This document shows, piece after piece, positions 40,820 through 49,480 of a stretch of DNA of 64,000 nucleotides; the first letter of the stretch is position 1, and each line of letters starts with the position of its first letter. A model generated the notes under the pieces. It was not told where the DNA came from. It did no database searches and worked only from the letters and a program-made list of their open reading frames with translations. The stretch is from contig NZ_CP082284.1 in NCBI RefSeq assembly GCF_019880225.1, forward strand, positions 2,356,001 through 2,420,000, read 5' to 3'. The position numbers and the translations under genes were made by a program. This stretch comes from Halobaculum rubrum. Its GTDB lineage: Archaea > Halobacteriota > Halobacteria > Halobacteriales > Haloferacaceae.

Positions 40820-41101
40820 TCAGTCCACGGCCTCGATCACGTAGTGGTGCTCGTCCTGTTTCACCAGGTCCGCCGCCTCGCGCATGCTCACGGCGTAGCC
40901 GGTGGGCCCGTGTTCGAGCTCGTGATCGGCGTTCACCCGGACGAGGTTACCGATCAGCTGCGCGGACGGCGGCTTCTGTGCGGCGCCGCAGTCGTACACG
41001 GTGAGGAGTTCGTTGCCGTCGTCGGTCTCGTAGACGATCACCCGGGCGTGCGCCGCGAGCCGCCAGCGATCCGCGCCGCTGGGGGGCAGCTTCAGCGTCA
41101 T
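40820..41101 (-). CDS. Small protein co-transcribed with a HerA-type ATPase
   Basis: A 93-aa protein (MTLKLPPSGADRWRLAAHAR) with a beta-rich middle (VIVYETDDGNELLTVYDCGA) and an acidic C-terminus. Its ATG overlaps the stop of the HerA-like gene (ATGA at 41098-41101), so the two are coupled. Function not recognised; the tight coupling suggests a partner or regulator of the ATPase. Confidence 0.7.
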   Translation of the reverse strand: MTLKLPPSGADRWRLAAHARVIVYETDDGNELLTVYDCGAAQKPPSAQLIGNLVRVNADHELEHGPTGYAVSMREAADLVKQDEHHYVIEAVD

Positions 41102-42978
41102 GGCGCCACGTCCGGGTCGAGGCCGGCGCGCGCCTCGATCTCCGCGATCACCTCGACGAGGTCCTGTTCGTCGGTGTGCTCGCCGTACACGCGCCGGACG
41201 AGCGCCGGGAGCGTGTAGGCGTACTCCCCGCGGCTGCGGTGCTCCACGAAGCCGGCGCGCCGGAGCACCTTGTTGCGGGCGTACGCGTACCGCCGGTTGC
41301 CGGAGCCGTCGGCGGCGCGGTGTGCCTCGACCGGCGTCGTGCGGCCGGCATGTCGATACGCGCCGAGCATTCCTCGGGTGACGTCCTCCAGCGACTCCAC
41401 CGCGCGGGCGACCCCCGCGACGACGGCCTCACGGTGGCGCAGTTCGTCGCCGTCGAGGAACGCCGCCGCGTCCTCGACGCCGTCGAACCCCGAGCGCGAG
41501 CGGGCCGGCGAGATGTCGACACCGTCGGTGGGCGGGGGCGCGCTCCCCTCGCGCTCGTCGCTCGCGTCCCCCGTCGCGTCGGCAGCGTCGCCGGCGGCAT
41601 CGCTCGCCTCCGTCGCCGCCGCGGTTCCGTCGTCGGCGACTGTGGCGGTCGCGGCGGCCACCTGCCCCTCGGCGTCCTCGGACGCGGCAGCGTCGCCGTC
41701 ACGCGTGTCTACCCCGGTAGCCGCTCGGGCCGATGCGGGCGTCCCGCCCGCCGCAGCGGTCGACTCCTCGTAGTCGTGAAGCTCGGCCTGGTCGTCGGCC
41801 GGCCGCCCCCCGAACGCGGCGTCCCCGTCGCGACGCCGCGGTTCGGGCGCGGAGCCGTCGTGGGAGGTCGGCGCGGCGGCGACCGGATCCTCGCCGGGAG
41901 ATCCCTCGTCCCCGCCGCGATACGGCGCGTCCGCCTTCTGCAACAGCGCCTGCGCGAAGGTGTCGGCCATCTCCGACATGTCGCGCGCCTCCTCCAGTTC
42001 CCGTTCGAGCTGCGTGATCCGCTGCTCCTTCTTGTCGAGTTCCTGTCTGAGGTCCGCGAGCTCCGATTCGGTCCGCTCGCGCTCGTCGGTGATCGTCTGC
42101 AGCTCCGACACCAGATCCCCGGAGACCGACTTGAGGTCGGGCCGCTCGAAGTCGTCGAGGCCGGGCGTCGCGCCCGCGTCGAACGTCTGCTTGCGGTGAA
42201 ACTGCACTCGCCGAATGGACTCGGCCCAGTCGGTCATCAGGAACGCCTCCCCGTCGTCCATGTCCTCGATGGCCTCGCCGTACTTGCTGCCGAGGATCCG
42301 CGAGACGACCTTCGTGTCGTTGTCCCAGGTGAGCCGATGCCAGCACAGCCAGTCGCACTGGGTGATGAAGTCCTTCTTCACGTCCGCCGGGCGCTGGGAG
42401 ATGCCGACGATGCCGAGGCCGTGCTTGCGTCCTCGCTTGCCGATCTTGATCAGCGTCTTGCCCGTCTTGTCCATCCCCGCGCCCTCGGGGATGTACTCGT
42501 GACACTCCTCGACGAGCATCAGGAACGGCTTCTTCAGCTTCTTCTCCTTGGCGAACAGCTGTCTGGCCGTCTCGCGGATCAGTTCGGAGGCCTCGTCCTC
42601 GTCGAGGTAGCCCGAGACGTCGAGGATGATCGGGACGTTCTCCTCTAAGGCGAGCGACGCGATCTTCCCCGCGTGCTCGCTCGACACCTGGATGTCACAC
42701 TCCTCGTCGGCGCCGACGTGGAGTATCTCGAACTCCTCTTTCAGCCCGTAGTACTCCCCGTCGGAGTCGACGATGAGCACCGGAAAGCTGTTCGAGAGCA
42801 GTTTCTCGATGACGACCGAGGCGGTGTTGGACTTGCCGGACCCCGATTTCCCTGTGATGAACCCGCGCCCAGTCAGGATCTCGACCACCGGAAGCGAGAT
42901 GGGCGTGCCCGCCGACAGCCCCGACTCCCCGCCGGCTCCGTCGCTCACGTCCGCGACGGTGATGGTCTCGTCGCTCAT
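41098..42978 (-). CDS. HerA-like DNA translocase/ATPase with long low-complexity linker
   Basis: A 626-aa protein. The N-terminal ATPase has Walker A GKSGSGKSN (43-51) and Walker B FLMLVEECHEY near 155, then GISQRPADVKKDFITQCDWL, as in HerA/DUF87 proteins that move along DNA. A coiled coil (about 290-345; ELDKKEQRITQLERELEEA) and an Ala/Asp-rich stretch (about 370-510) lead to a C-terminal helical domain resembling winged helices (RNKVLRRAGFVEHRSRG). HerA usually pairs with NurA nuclease for end resection; no nurA is adjacent, so this may be a specialised relative. Confidence 0.86.
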   Translation of the reverse strand: MSDETITVADVSDGAGGESGLSAGTPISLPVVEILTGRGFITGKSGSGKSNTASVVIEKLLSNSFPVLIVDSDGEYYGLKEEFEILHVGADEECDIQVSSEHAGKIASLALEENVPIILDVSGYLDEDEASELIRETARQLFAKEKKLKKPFLMLVEECHEYIPEGAGMDKTGKTLIKIGKRGRKHGLGIVGISQRPADVKKDFITQCDWLCWHRLTWDNDTKVVSRILGSKYGEAIEDMDDGEAFLMTDWAESIRRVQFHRKQTFDAGATPGLDDFERPDLKSVSGDLVSELQTITDERERTESELADLRQELDKKEQRITQLERELEEARDMSEMADTFAQALLQKADAPYRGGDEGSPGEDPVAAAPTSHDGSAPEPRRRDGDAAFGGRPADDQAELHDYEESTAAAGGTPASARAATGVDTRDGDAAASEDAEGQVAAATATVADDGTAAATEASDAAGDAADATGDASDEREGSAPPPTDGVDISPARSRSGFDGVEDAAAFLDGDELRHREAVVAGVARAVESLEDVTRGMLGAYRHAGRTTPVEAHRAADGSGNRRYAYARNKVLRRAGFVEHRSRGEYAYTLPALVRRVYGEHTDEQDLVEVIAEIEARAGLDPDVAP

Positions 42979-43161
42979 TACCGAACCCTGGCTTCCCACC
43001 GGGCTTAAACTTCTGCAGTCGCGTCCGACGCGCGTCAGACGCCGGGGGTCGTCGGAAGCTGCGGATAGACGCCCCCGACGTTGCCGGAGCCGGCATCCCG
43101 GGACGCGTCGAGAACACAGCCGCGGTGTGGGTTTAGGTGCCCACCGGTCGACAGCTCGCGC

Positions 43162-44031
43162 ATGGACACGAGCCTCGAACTCCACGCGGCCGACGCGACC
43201 GGCTGGCGGGCCGGTCTGTACGACGACATCCGACACACCTTCCGCGCGCCGGTCGTCAACTGGATCTGGCGGACGGCGACGGCGAACCACCCCGAGTTCA
43301 CTCGATACCTGTGGGGCCAAGTGAAGCCCGCATTCGAGACGCGCGCGTTCGCCGCGGCGTCGGTCGCGTACCGCGACGCGGTGCTCTCGGCCGTCGACGG
43401 CCCCCGCTACCGTCCCGGCGATCTCGACCTCGCGCCGGCGGAGGCGCGGGAGTTGCGCGGCCAGATCGGCACCTTCGACGCCGTCGCGCCGCGGCTCGCG
43501 GTGCTGTTCGAGCTGGTCGACCGGGCGATGAACGGCGGCGACGTGGGGACCGCGGTCCCCGACGATCGGAGCGCGACCGAGCCGTACCCCGCGGGGCTGG
43601 ACGCGAACCGCGGACTCGACCCCTCGATGGTCGCCGTCGACGACGTCCCCGAGTCGGCCGCCGGGACGGTCGCGTCGATCCGGGACTTCCACGGCTTCGA
43701 CGAGGGGCTCCCGAGCGTCTACCGCTGTCTCGCGCAGTGGCCCGGCTTCCTCGACCGGCTGTGGACCGACCTCGAACCGCACCTGCGCTCGGACGAGTTC
43801 GAGGCCACCCTCGCGGACGCATCGGCGGTCGTCGACGAGTACGTCGAGGGGCTCGCCTACCGCCCGGCGCTCTCGCGGGAGGCGGCGCTGGCGGCCGGAT
43901 TCGACGAGGACGCCGTCGACGACATCGCCGGGCTGTTCGTCGAGTTCAACGGCGGGCCGGTCGAGACGGTCATCCCCGCGCTACCGCTGTTCGCCGACGC
44001 CGTCGGCGTGAGCGGGCGGCGACGGCTGTAG
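43162..44031 (+). CDS. DehI-family protein (halocarboxylic acid dehalogenase-like)
   Basis: A 289-aa, largely helical protein of two related halves (TFRAPVVNWIWRTATANHPE and LPSVYRCLAQWPGFLDRLW). I recognise this as the DehI family, whose founding member hydrolyses 2-haloalkanoic acids. Most archaeal relatives are untested and could act on other substrates. The start ATG at 43162 is preferred because the upstream frame is Arg/Pro-rich. It is divergent from the HerA-like gene with a 183-nt gap. Confidence 0.72.
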   Translation: MDTSLELHAADATGWRAGLYDDIRHTFRAPVVNWIWRTATANHPEFTRYLWGQVKPAFETRAFAAASVAYRDAVLSAVDGPRYRPGDLDLAPAEARELRGQIGTFDAVAPRLAVLFELVDRAMNGGDVGTAVPDDRSATEPYPAGLDANRGLDPSMVAVDDVPESAAGTVASIRDFHGFDEGLPSVYRCLAQWPGFLDRLWTDLEPHLRSDEFEATLADASAVVDEYVEGLAYRPALSREAALAAGFDEDAVDDIAGLFVEFNGGPVETVIPALPLFADAVGVSGRRRL

Positions 44032-44076
44032 CCACACGGTGTGCCGGCGCCGAACGACACCGGCGAAGGCGGCCGG

Positions 44077-44478
44077 TCACCCGGCTGCCCGGACCGCCTC
44101 GACCGCCTCGTGCCACTTGCGGGCCACCTCGTCGGCGCGCTCCTTCTTGTCCTCGATGTCCTGCTGGTCGCGAAGCCAGTACAGGTCCGTGTAGAAGGCG
44201 ACCAGCGTCTCCACTTCACCGTCCGTCAGATGTCCCACGCGGTCGGCGTTGCTCTCGTACACCTGCGGCGGCTCGACGCTCGCTGCGAGCGCCTCGTAGC
44301 GGCCCTCCTCGGCCAGGTCCGCCACGTACGACAGCGCCTCCAGTTCGGTCCGGAACGCGAGCCGGAGATGGTCCGTCTCGGCGCGTCGCCGCCGGCGGAA
44401 CACGAAGTACGACCCCGCGGCCGTCGCTACCGCGCCCACGAGACTCCCGAGCACGAGTCCGGTCGCGACGCCTGCCAT
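44077..44478 (-). CDS. Single-pass membrane protein, unknown function
   Basis: A 133-aa protein with one N-terminal transmembrane helix (MAGVATGLVLGSLVGAVATA and on, stopped by RRRRR at about 29-33). A cytosolic helical domain follows (LRLAFRTELEALSYVADL, WLRDQQDIEDKKERADEV). There are no cysteines or catalytic motifs. Function not recognised. It is convergent with the DehI-like gene and lies 77 nt downstream of dinB. Confidence 0.68.
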   Translation of the reverse strand: MAGVATGLVLGSLVGAVATAAGSYFVFRRRRRAETDHLRLAFRTELEALSYVADLAEEGRYEALAASVEPPQVYESNADRVGHLTDGEVETLVAFYTDLYWLRDQQDIEDKKERADEVARKWHEAVEAVRAAG

Positions 44479-44555
44479 ACTCGAGTTGTGTCGTCGGCGC
44501 CCGAAAGGTCCGTCGGCGGACGGCGGCGCGTGGACGTCGACGGCGCCGTCCCGCG

Positions 44556-45929
44556 CTACTCGAACTCCCCGAGGTCGACCTGCCCTCGTCGTCGCCGCCG
44601 GCGTTCCCGCTCGGCGTCCGTATCGCCCTCGTCGGCCCACTCATCGAGTGTCGCGTCCCCCGAGAGTGCGCGTCGTGGGGCGCCGTCATCCGTACCCTCG
44701 CCCGTGGGTTCGGCGGCGGTTGCCGCGCTCGCGTCGCCGGCGGCGACGCCCTCGTATCCGCCGAGGGTCGCCTGTTCCTCGGCGGCAAACGAGAGGTTCG
44801 ACACCCGAACGCCGAGCTTCCGAACCGACTCGCCCGCGAACTCCTCGAGGAGGTCGAGCGCCACCTCCTCGACGAGGTCCGGGTCGTCGACCGGGCCCGG
44901 CAGCGAGTCGGCGCGCGTGTTCACGTCGAACGGCGGGCGGACGACCTTCACGCCGATGGTGCGGTACATCGCCCCGCGCGAGCGCGCTCGCTCGGCCACG
45001 TCGGCCGCGAGGGCGCGAACCCGCTCGCGTTGGGTGTCGGCGTCGCCAGTCCGGCTCGCGGACTCACGCGACAGCGACTTCGGACGTCCCGCGGGCGTCA
45101 CCTCGCGGTCGTCTCTCCCGTTCGCGCGCTCGTGGAACTCCCTGCCGCGCGAGCCGAACCGCGCCTCCAGGTCCGCCGGGTCCGCCGCCGCGAGGTCGCC
45201 GGCCGTCTCGATGTTCATCTCCGCGAGATCGCTCGCGGTGACCGGGCCGACGCCGTGGATGTCGGAGACGGACAGCGGTGCAAGGAAGTCGGCGGCCTCG
45301 CCGGGCTCGACGACGGTGAGTCCCTCGGGCTTGTCGTAGTCGGAGGCGACCTTCGCGGTCGCCATGTTCGGCGCGACGCCGACGCTGGCGGGCACGCCGG
45401 CCTCGCGCTCGATGCGCTCGCGGACGTGGCGGGCGAGCCCTTCCGCCAGTGGGGCGTCGCCCGAGCCGTCGCCGGTCTCCCACGAGGTCCGGTCGGTCAC
45501 GTCGAGGTACGCCTCGTCGATGCTCACCTCCCGGACCGTATCGGCGGCGTCGTGGAGAACGCCCTTCACCGTCGAGGCGACCTCCTTGTAGAACGCCATG
45601 TCGACGGGACGGTAGTGGCCCGACTCCGCGGGATCCGGCGCGTCCGGGTCCGCGGGATCCGCGTCGGCGACGCGGGGCAGCCGCTCCAGCGCCCCCGAGA
45701 TGGGTTGAGCCGACTCGACGCCGAACTCGCGCGCCTCGTAGCTCGCAGTCGCGACCGCGCCGATCGTCTCGCCCGGCTCGTACCCCATCCCGACGACGAC
45801 GGGGTCGCCCGCGAGTTCGGGCTCCTTCAGGCGCTCGCAGGAGGCGTAAAAACAGTCCATATCGACGTGGAGGACGACGCGCTCGTCGCGATCGTCCGGC
45901 GTCGGTGCCCCCGGGAGCGTCTCCTCCAT
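44556..45929 (-). CDS. dinB: DNA polymerase IV (Y-family, DinB)
   Basis: A 457-aa translesion polymerase. Catalytic residues are D23 and D25 in LHVDMDCFYASCE and the SIDEAYLDVT motif, with a HhH at ISDIHGVGPVTASDLAEM-like positions. The little-finger domain follows. The last seventy residues are a linker (Ala/Gly/Asp, then RRRRRR) ending in QVDLGEFE, which fits the QxxLxxF core of a PCNA-binding box. The ATG at 45929 is preferred over one at 45953. Confidence 0.93.
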   Translation of the reverse strand: MEETLPGAPTPDDRDERVVLHVDMDCFYASCERLKEPELAGDPVVVGMGYEPGETIGAVATASYEAREFGVESAQPISGALERLPRVADADPADPDAPDPAESGHYRPVDMAFYKEVASTVKGVLHDAADTVREVSIDEAYLDVTDRTSWETGDGSGDAPLAEGLARHVRERIEREAGVPASVGVAPNMATAKVASDYDKPEGLTVVEPGEAADFLAPLSVSDIHGVGPVTASDLAEMNIETAGDLAAADPADLEARFGSRGREFHERANGRDDREVTPAGRPKSLSRESASRTGDADTQRERVRALAADVAERARSRGAMYRTIGVKVVRPPFDVNTRADSLPGPVDDPDLVEEVALDLLEEFAGESVRKLGVRVSNLSFAAEEQATLGGYEGVAAGDASAATAAEPTGEGTDDGAPRRALSGDATLDEWADEGDTDAERERRRRRRGQVDLGEFE

Positions 45930-46011
45930 ACGAGACAGTGACTCCCCGAACACCCAAAAACCGTCGCCACCCGCGGTGACCGTGAGACCCGATGACCGCG
46001 AGCGCGGATCG

Positions 46012-46440
46012 TTATTTCAGCCGCTCCTGCAGGACCGAGGGGTGCGCCGCGGTGACGCCCTCGACGCCGCCGATCTCCTCGGAGATCACGTCGCCGAGTT
46101 CGTCGCCGTCGGCCGCGCGGACCTCAGCCATGAACATGTGGTCGCCCGAGGACGTGTATAGCGAAACGACAGACTCGAGCTCCTGCAACGCGCGCGTCGC
46201 CTCGACGTAGCGCTCGCTGTCCACCTCGATGCCCACGAGCGCGATCGTCTGCCCGGAGAGCTTCTTCGGGTCGACCTCCGCGGAGTAGCCGACGATGACG
46301 CCGTCGTCCTCGAGCCGGTTGATGTACTTGCGCACCGTCGGTTTCGAGACGCCGGCGCGGTCGGCGATCTCGGCGTAGGATGCCTGCGCATCCTCCTCGA
46401 GCGCTTCGAGGATGCGGTCGGCCGTCGAGGAGGTACTCAT
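46012..46440 (-). CDS. Lrp/AsnC-family transcription regulator
   Basis: A 142-aa regulator. An N-terminal winged HTH (ASYAEIADRAGVSKPTVRKY) is followed by the RAM/AsnC ligand-binding domain (ALVGIEVDSERYVEATRAL, GDHMFMAEVRAADGDEL). These proteins sense amino acids or related metabolites and bind DNA as dimers or octamers. It follows the oxidoreductase pair in the same direction but has its own promoter, GGTATTTTTT at 46463-46472. That places the start at 46440, with 46446 as an alternative. Two copies of an inverted-repeat word lie upstream and may be its operators. Confidence 0.88.
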   Translation of the reverse strand: MSTSSTADRILEALEEDAQASYAEIADRAGVSKPTVRKYINRLEDDGVIVGYSAEVDPKKLSGQTIALVGIEVDSERYVEATRALQELESVVSLYTSSGDHMFMAEVRAADGDELGDVISEEIGGVEGVTAAHPSVLQERLK

Positions 46441-46460
46441 TGCCATATGTTTCGCGCCGC

Positions 46461-46472
46461 AGAAAAAATACC
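46461..46472 (-). promoter_or_regulatory. TATA box of the Lrp gene
   Basis: GGTATTTTTTCT on the minus strand, 21-32 nt before the ATG at 46440, consistent with a leaderless transcript separate from the upstream oxidoreductase operon. Confidence 0.5.
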
Positions 46473-46522
46473 TTGCGAATGAGAAAACGGGACTCGTGGG
46501 GACGGCAATCATCGAGAGTGAC

Positions 46523-46557
46523 CGGTTCGACCGTGCCGCAGTCGTGCGGTTCGACCG
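46523..46557. promoter_or_regulatory. Two copies of CGGTTCGACCG upstream of the Lrp gene
   Basis: CGGTTCGACCG occurs at 46523-46533 and 46547-46557. Each copy is an inverted repeat CGGT-TCG-ACCG, and the copies are 24 bp apart. They lie 50-95 nt upstream of the Lrp TATA box, just after the end of the oxidoreductase beta gene. They are candidates for an operator, possibly autoregulatory, or for part of the operon's terminator region. Confidence 0.45.
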
Positions 46558-46575
46558 CTCACTCCCGCCGCCGGC

Positions 46576-47514
46576 TCACTTGTGGTTGTCGATGAACCGA
46601 TCGTACGAACGCTCCCACTCGTAGTCGTCGTCGAAGTACCGCTCCGCGAGCGGCTCGTCGGGCATCTCGCCGATCTGCTGCTTCTCCTCTTGGTAGGAGG
46701 GGCGCTCCTCGTCGCGGTAGTACACGCCGGTGAGCACCTCGCCCTCGTACAGTTTGTCCTCGGTCTCGCGCATCAGCTCCTGCGCCTCGGCGCGGTTCGT
46801 CGGATCGAAGTCGTAGTCCTCGGACTCGTTGATGTCCGTGTACGGGACGTACTGCTTGGCGTCCTTGTTCCACGTCGGACACTGCGTCAGGAAGTCGATG
46901 TGCGCGAACCCGTCGTGCTCCATCGCCTCCTTCAGGATGCGCTGGGCCTGGTTCGGGTTCACTGCGGCCGTCCGGGCGACGAACGACGCGCCCGAGGTCA
47001 GCGACAGCGAGAGCGGACGGATCGGCGTCTTCGCCGAGCCGTGGGGCTGCGTCTTCGATTTGTGCCCCTTCGGGCTGGTGGGGGACGTCTGGCCCTTCGT
47101 CAGCCCGAATATCTCGTTGTTGAACACGATATACGTCATATCGTGGTTCTCCCGGGCGGTGTGCATGAAGTGGTTCCCGCCGATGCCGTAGCCGTCGCCG
47201 TCGCCGCCGGCGGCGATCACTTCGACGTCGGGGTTAGCGAGCTTCGCCGCGCGGGCGACCGGCAGCGAGCGGCCGTGGATCGTGTGGAACCCGTAGCTGT
47301 CGAGGTAGCTGTTCAGCTTGCCCGAACAGCCGATCCCCGTCACGAGCAGCGTCTCCTCGGGCGTGCGCCCGACCTCGGGCAGCGCGCCCTTTAGCGACTT
47401 CAGGACGCCGAAGTCGCCACAGCCCGGACACCACGTCGGCTGCGGTTCGATCTCGGGCGTGTACTCGTTGCGGTCGACCTCCCGTTCCTCGCCGATTGCA
47501 CTGAATGCGCTCAT
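46576..47514 (-). CDS. porB: 2-oxoacid:ferredoxin oxidoreductase beta subunit (probably pyruvate)
   Basis: A 312-aa thiamine-diphosphate subunit that oxidises a 2-oxoacid with CoA, passing electrons to ferredoxin. C29-PGC32-GDFG, GIGCSGKLNSYL with a third cysteine, and AAGGDGDGYGIGGNHFMH for thiamine diphosphate are visible. The alpha gene ends two bases upstream, so they form an operon. Haloarchaea have separate pyruvate and 2-oxoglutarate enzymes. From memory the 312-residue length and the aromatic-gene neighbourhood match the pyruvate enzyme, but the sequence does not prove it. Confidence 0.85.
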   Translation of the reverse strand: MSAFSAIGEEREVDRNEYTPEIEPQPTWCPGCGDFGVLKSLKGALPEVGRTPEETLLVTGIGCSGKLNSYLDSYGFHTIHGRSLPVARAAKLANPDVEVIAAGGDGDGYGIGGNHFMHTARENHDMTYIVFNNEIFGLTKGQTSPTSPKGHKSKTQPHGSAKTPIRPLSLSLTSGASFVARTAAVNPNQAQRILKEAMEHDGFAHIDFLTQCPTWNKDAKQYVPYTDINESEDYDFDPTNRAEAQELMRETEDKLYEGEVLTGVYYRDEERPSYQEEKQQIGEMPDEPLAERYFDDDYEWERSYDRFIDNHK

Positions 47515-47516
47515 TG

Positions 47517-49409
47517 TCAGTCACCTGCCGCGGGCACGAACTTCGTCTCGTTGCCGGGGAGCTCCCCGTCGTCGACGATCTTCGTGGTGAACCCTTCGAC
47601 GATCTCCGCGGGCTCGAAGGGGTTGCCGTTGTACTTCAGCAGCGAGGAGAGCAGCTCCCCGTGCGTGCCGAGCTCCTTCTGGGTCAGACCGCGGAACTGT
47701 GCGGACGCGTTCATCTCGACGACGAGCGCCTCCTCGACGGAGTCGAGGAACGCACGCACCGTCTCGACGGGGTACGGCGCGAGTTCGGCGACCGTCAGCG
47801 CCTTCACCGACGTGCCGTTCTCGTTGAGGCGGTCGACCGCCTCCTCGACGGTCCCCTGCTGGGAACCGAACGTGAGGATGCCGTATTCGGCGTCCTCGGG
47901 CCCGTACTCGATGAGCAGGCCGTCGTCGTCGAGGTCGGCGCGGATGGCGTCGAGCTTGCGCTGGCGACGGTTCATCTGCGCGACGCGGTTGTCGGGGTCC
48001 TCCTCGATGTGACCGGCCGGGTTGTGTTCGTTCCCGGTCGCGAGGAAGCGACCGCCCTTCTGACCGGGCACCGAGCGCGGCGAGACGCCGTCCTCACCGT
48101 CGTGCTGGAAGCGGTGGAACTTGCCGTCGGCCGTGTGCGGCTGGTCGGCCAGTTCCTCCTCGGTGAGCGTCATACCGATGTCGCCGTTGGGCTCGCGGTC
48201 GAAGTGCGAGGCCGGGACGTTCGTCAGCTCGCCCGACAGCTTCTGATCGTAGATGATCATCGTCGGGATCTGGTACTCGTACGCCAGTTGGAACGCCCGG
48301 CGCGACGCCTCGTACGCCTCGGCGACGGTGCCTGGCGCGAGCACGACGCGCTGGGAGTCGCCCTGCGAGGTGTACAGGACGTGTTCTAAGTCCGCCTGCT
48401 CGGGCTTCGTCGGCATCCCCGTCGACGGCCCGGCGCGCATCGCCTCGATGAGCACCAGCGGCGTCTCGGTCATCTCCGCGAGGCCAAGCGGCTCGCCCAT
48501 CAGGGCGAACCCGCCGCCCGAGGAGCCGGACATCGCCTTGACGCCCATGTGGGAGGCGCCGATGGCGAGCGCGGCCGCCGCGATCTCGTCTTCGACCTGC
48601 TCGGAGATCCCGCCCAGTTCGGGCAGGTTCTGGCTCATGATGGTGAACACCTCGGTCCACGGCGTCATGGGGTAGCCCGCGATGAAGCGGCACCCCTCGT
48701 CGATGGCGCCGTAGGCGATGGCGTCGGAGCCGGACATGAGCAGCTGATCCTCGTCGTGGTCGCCCGTGGGGACGGACACGTCGGGTGCGTCGACGTCGTA
48801 CTCCTCGTGGACGAGGTCGTACGCCGTCTCCATGATCTCGACGTTCGGCTCGAGGATCTTCTCGGGCATCGCGTCCCGCATCAACTCCTCGATGGCCTCG
48901 AGCGGGATGCCGGTGATAGCGCACGTGACGCCGACGCCGGCGGTGTTGCGCATGACCTCCCGGCCCTGCTCGCGCGCGAGCGACCGGAGGTCGATATCGT
49001 ACACGTGCCAGTTGTTCTCCTCGACGCGCTCGTCGAAGTTCGGTACCTCCGAGGGATCGAGGAGGCCCGAGTCGTAGACGATGACGCCGCCCTCGCGGAG
49101 CTCGTCGAGGTTCTCCGCGAGCGGCTTGGCTTCCTCGTTCCCGTAGTAGGCTTCTTCCTGCGGGTTACGGGCGAACGAGTCGCCCAGCGCCAGCAGGAAG
49201 TTGTAGCCGTCGCCCCGGGACTTGACGGGATCGGCGGAGGCGCGTACCTCGACGTAGGTGTGGCCGCCCCGGATGCGCGAGGGATAGTGACGATGCGTGA
49301 AGACGTGGAGCCCCGACCGCATCAGGGCCTTGGCGAAGTTCTGACTGGTCGAGGCGATACCGTCGCCCGACCCGCCAGCGATCCGCCAGATGAGTTCGTC
49401 GGCTGACAT
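47517..49409 (-). CDS. porA: 2-oxoacid:ferredoxin oxidoreductase alpha subunit (gamma-alpha fusion, probably pyruvate)
   Basis: A 630-aa subunit. The N-terminal 190 residues are the gamma-type domain (IWRIAGGSGDGIASTSQNFA, RSGLHVFTHRHYPSRIRGGH). The rest is the alpha domain with FIAGYPMTPWTEVFTIMS, MSGSSGGGFALM and a late ALTVAELAPYPVETV. With the beta gene (2-nt gap) it forms the heterotetrameric archaeal enzyme feeding acetyl-CoA or succinyl-CoA. The start ATG at 49409 has GGAGG 15 nt upstream and a TATA box, so unlike most neighbours it may use a leader with a ribosome-binding site. Confidence 0.87.
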   Translation of the reverse strand: MSADELIWRIAGGSGDGIASTSQNFAKALMRSGLHVFTHRHYPSRIRGGHTYVEVRASADPVKSRGDGYNFLLALGDSFARNPQEEAYYGNEEAKPLAENLDELREGGVIVYDSGLLDPSEVPNFDERVEENNWHVYDIDLRSLAREQGREVMRNTAGVGVTCAITGIPLEAIEELMRDAMPEKILEPNVEIMETAYDLVHEEYDVDAPDVSVPTGDHDEDQLLMSGSDAIAYGAIDEGCRFIAGYPMTPWTEVFTIMSQNLPELGGISEQVEDEIAAAALAIGASHMGVKAMSGSSGGGFALMGEPLGLAEMTETPLVLIEAMRAGPSTGMPTKPEQADLEHVLYTSQGDSQRVVLAPGTVAEAYEASRRAFQLAYEYQIPTMIIYDQKLSGELTNVPASHFDREPNGDIGMTLTEEELADQPHTADGKFHRFQHDGEDGVSPRSVPGQKGGRFLATGNEHNPAGHIEEDPDNRVAQMNRRQRKLDAIRADLDDDGLLIEYGPEDAEYGILTFGSQQGTVEEAVDRLNENGTSVKALTVAELAPYPVETVRAFLDSVEEALVVEMNASAQFRGLTQKELGTHGELLSSLLKYNGNPFEPAEIVEGFTTKIVDDGELPGNETKFVPAAGD

Positions 49410-49423
49410 AGGTACTGATCGGC

Positions 49424-49428
49424 CCTCC
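49424..49428 (-). promoter_or_regulatory. Shine-Dalgarno of porA
   Basis: GGAGG on the minus strand, 14 nt before the porA ATG. It is one of the few clear ribosome-binding sites in this largely leaderless window and supports the start at 49409. Confidence 0.5.
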
Positions 49429-49470
49429 GATGGGCAGTGTTTGACGATTGTTCTGCCCGGGACAAATGCC

Positions 49471-49480
49471 TTGCTATAGG
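49471..49480 (-). promoter_or_regulatory. Predicted TATA box of the porAB operon
   Basis: CCTATAGCAA on the minus strand lies about 62-71 nt upstream of the porA ATG. With the ribosome-binding site this gives a leader of about 35-40 nt. Confidence 0.45.

Noticed and set aside
43035-45941. Long plus-strand open frame across the DehI-like gene, the membrane protein gene and dinB
   Set aside because: It is an Arg-rich shadow frame overlapping three genes with better-supported products in other frames.
46447-46512. Upstream extension of the Lrp gene (MIAVPTSPVFSFARYFF)
   Set aside because: It would cover the GGTATTTTTTCT promoter box and is not part of the family; the HTH starts soon after the ATG at 46440.
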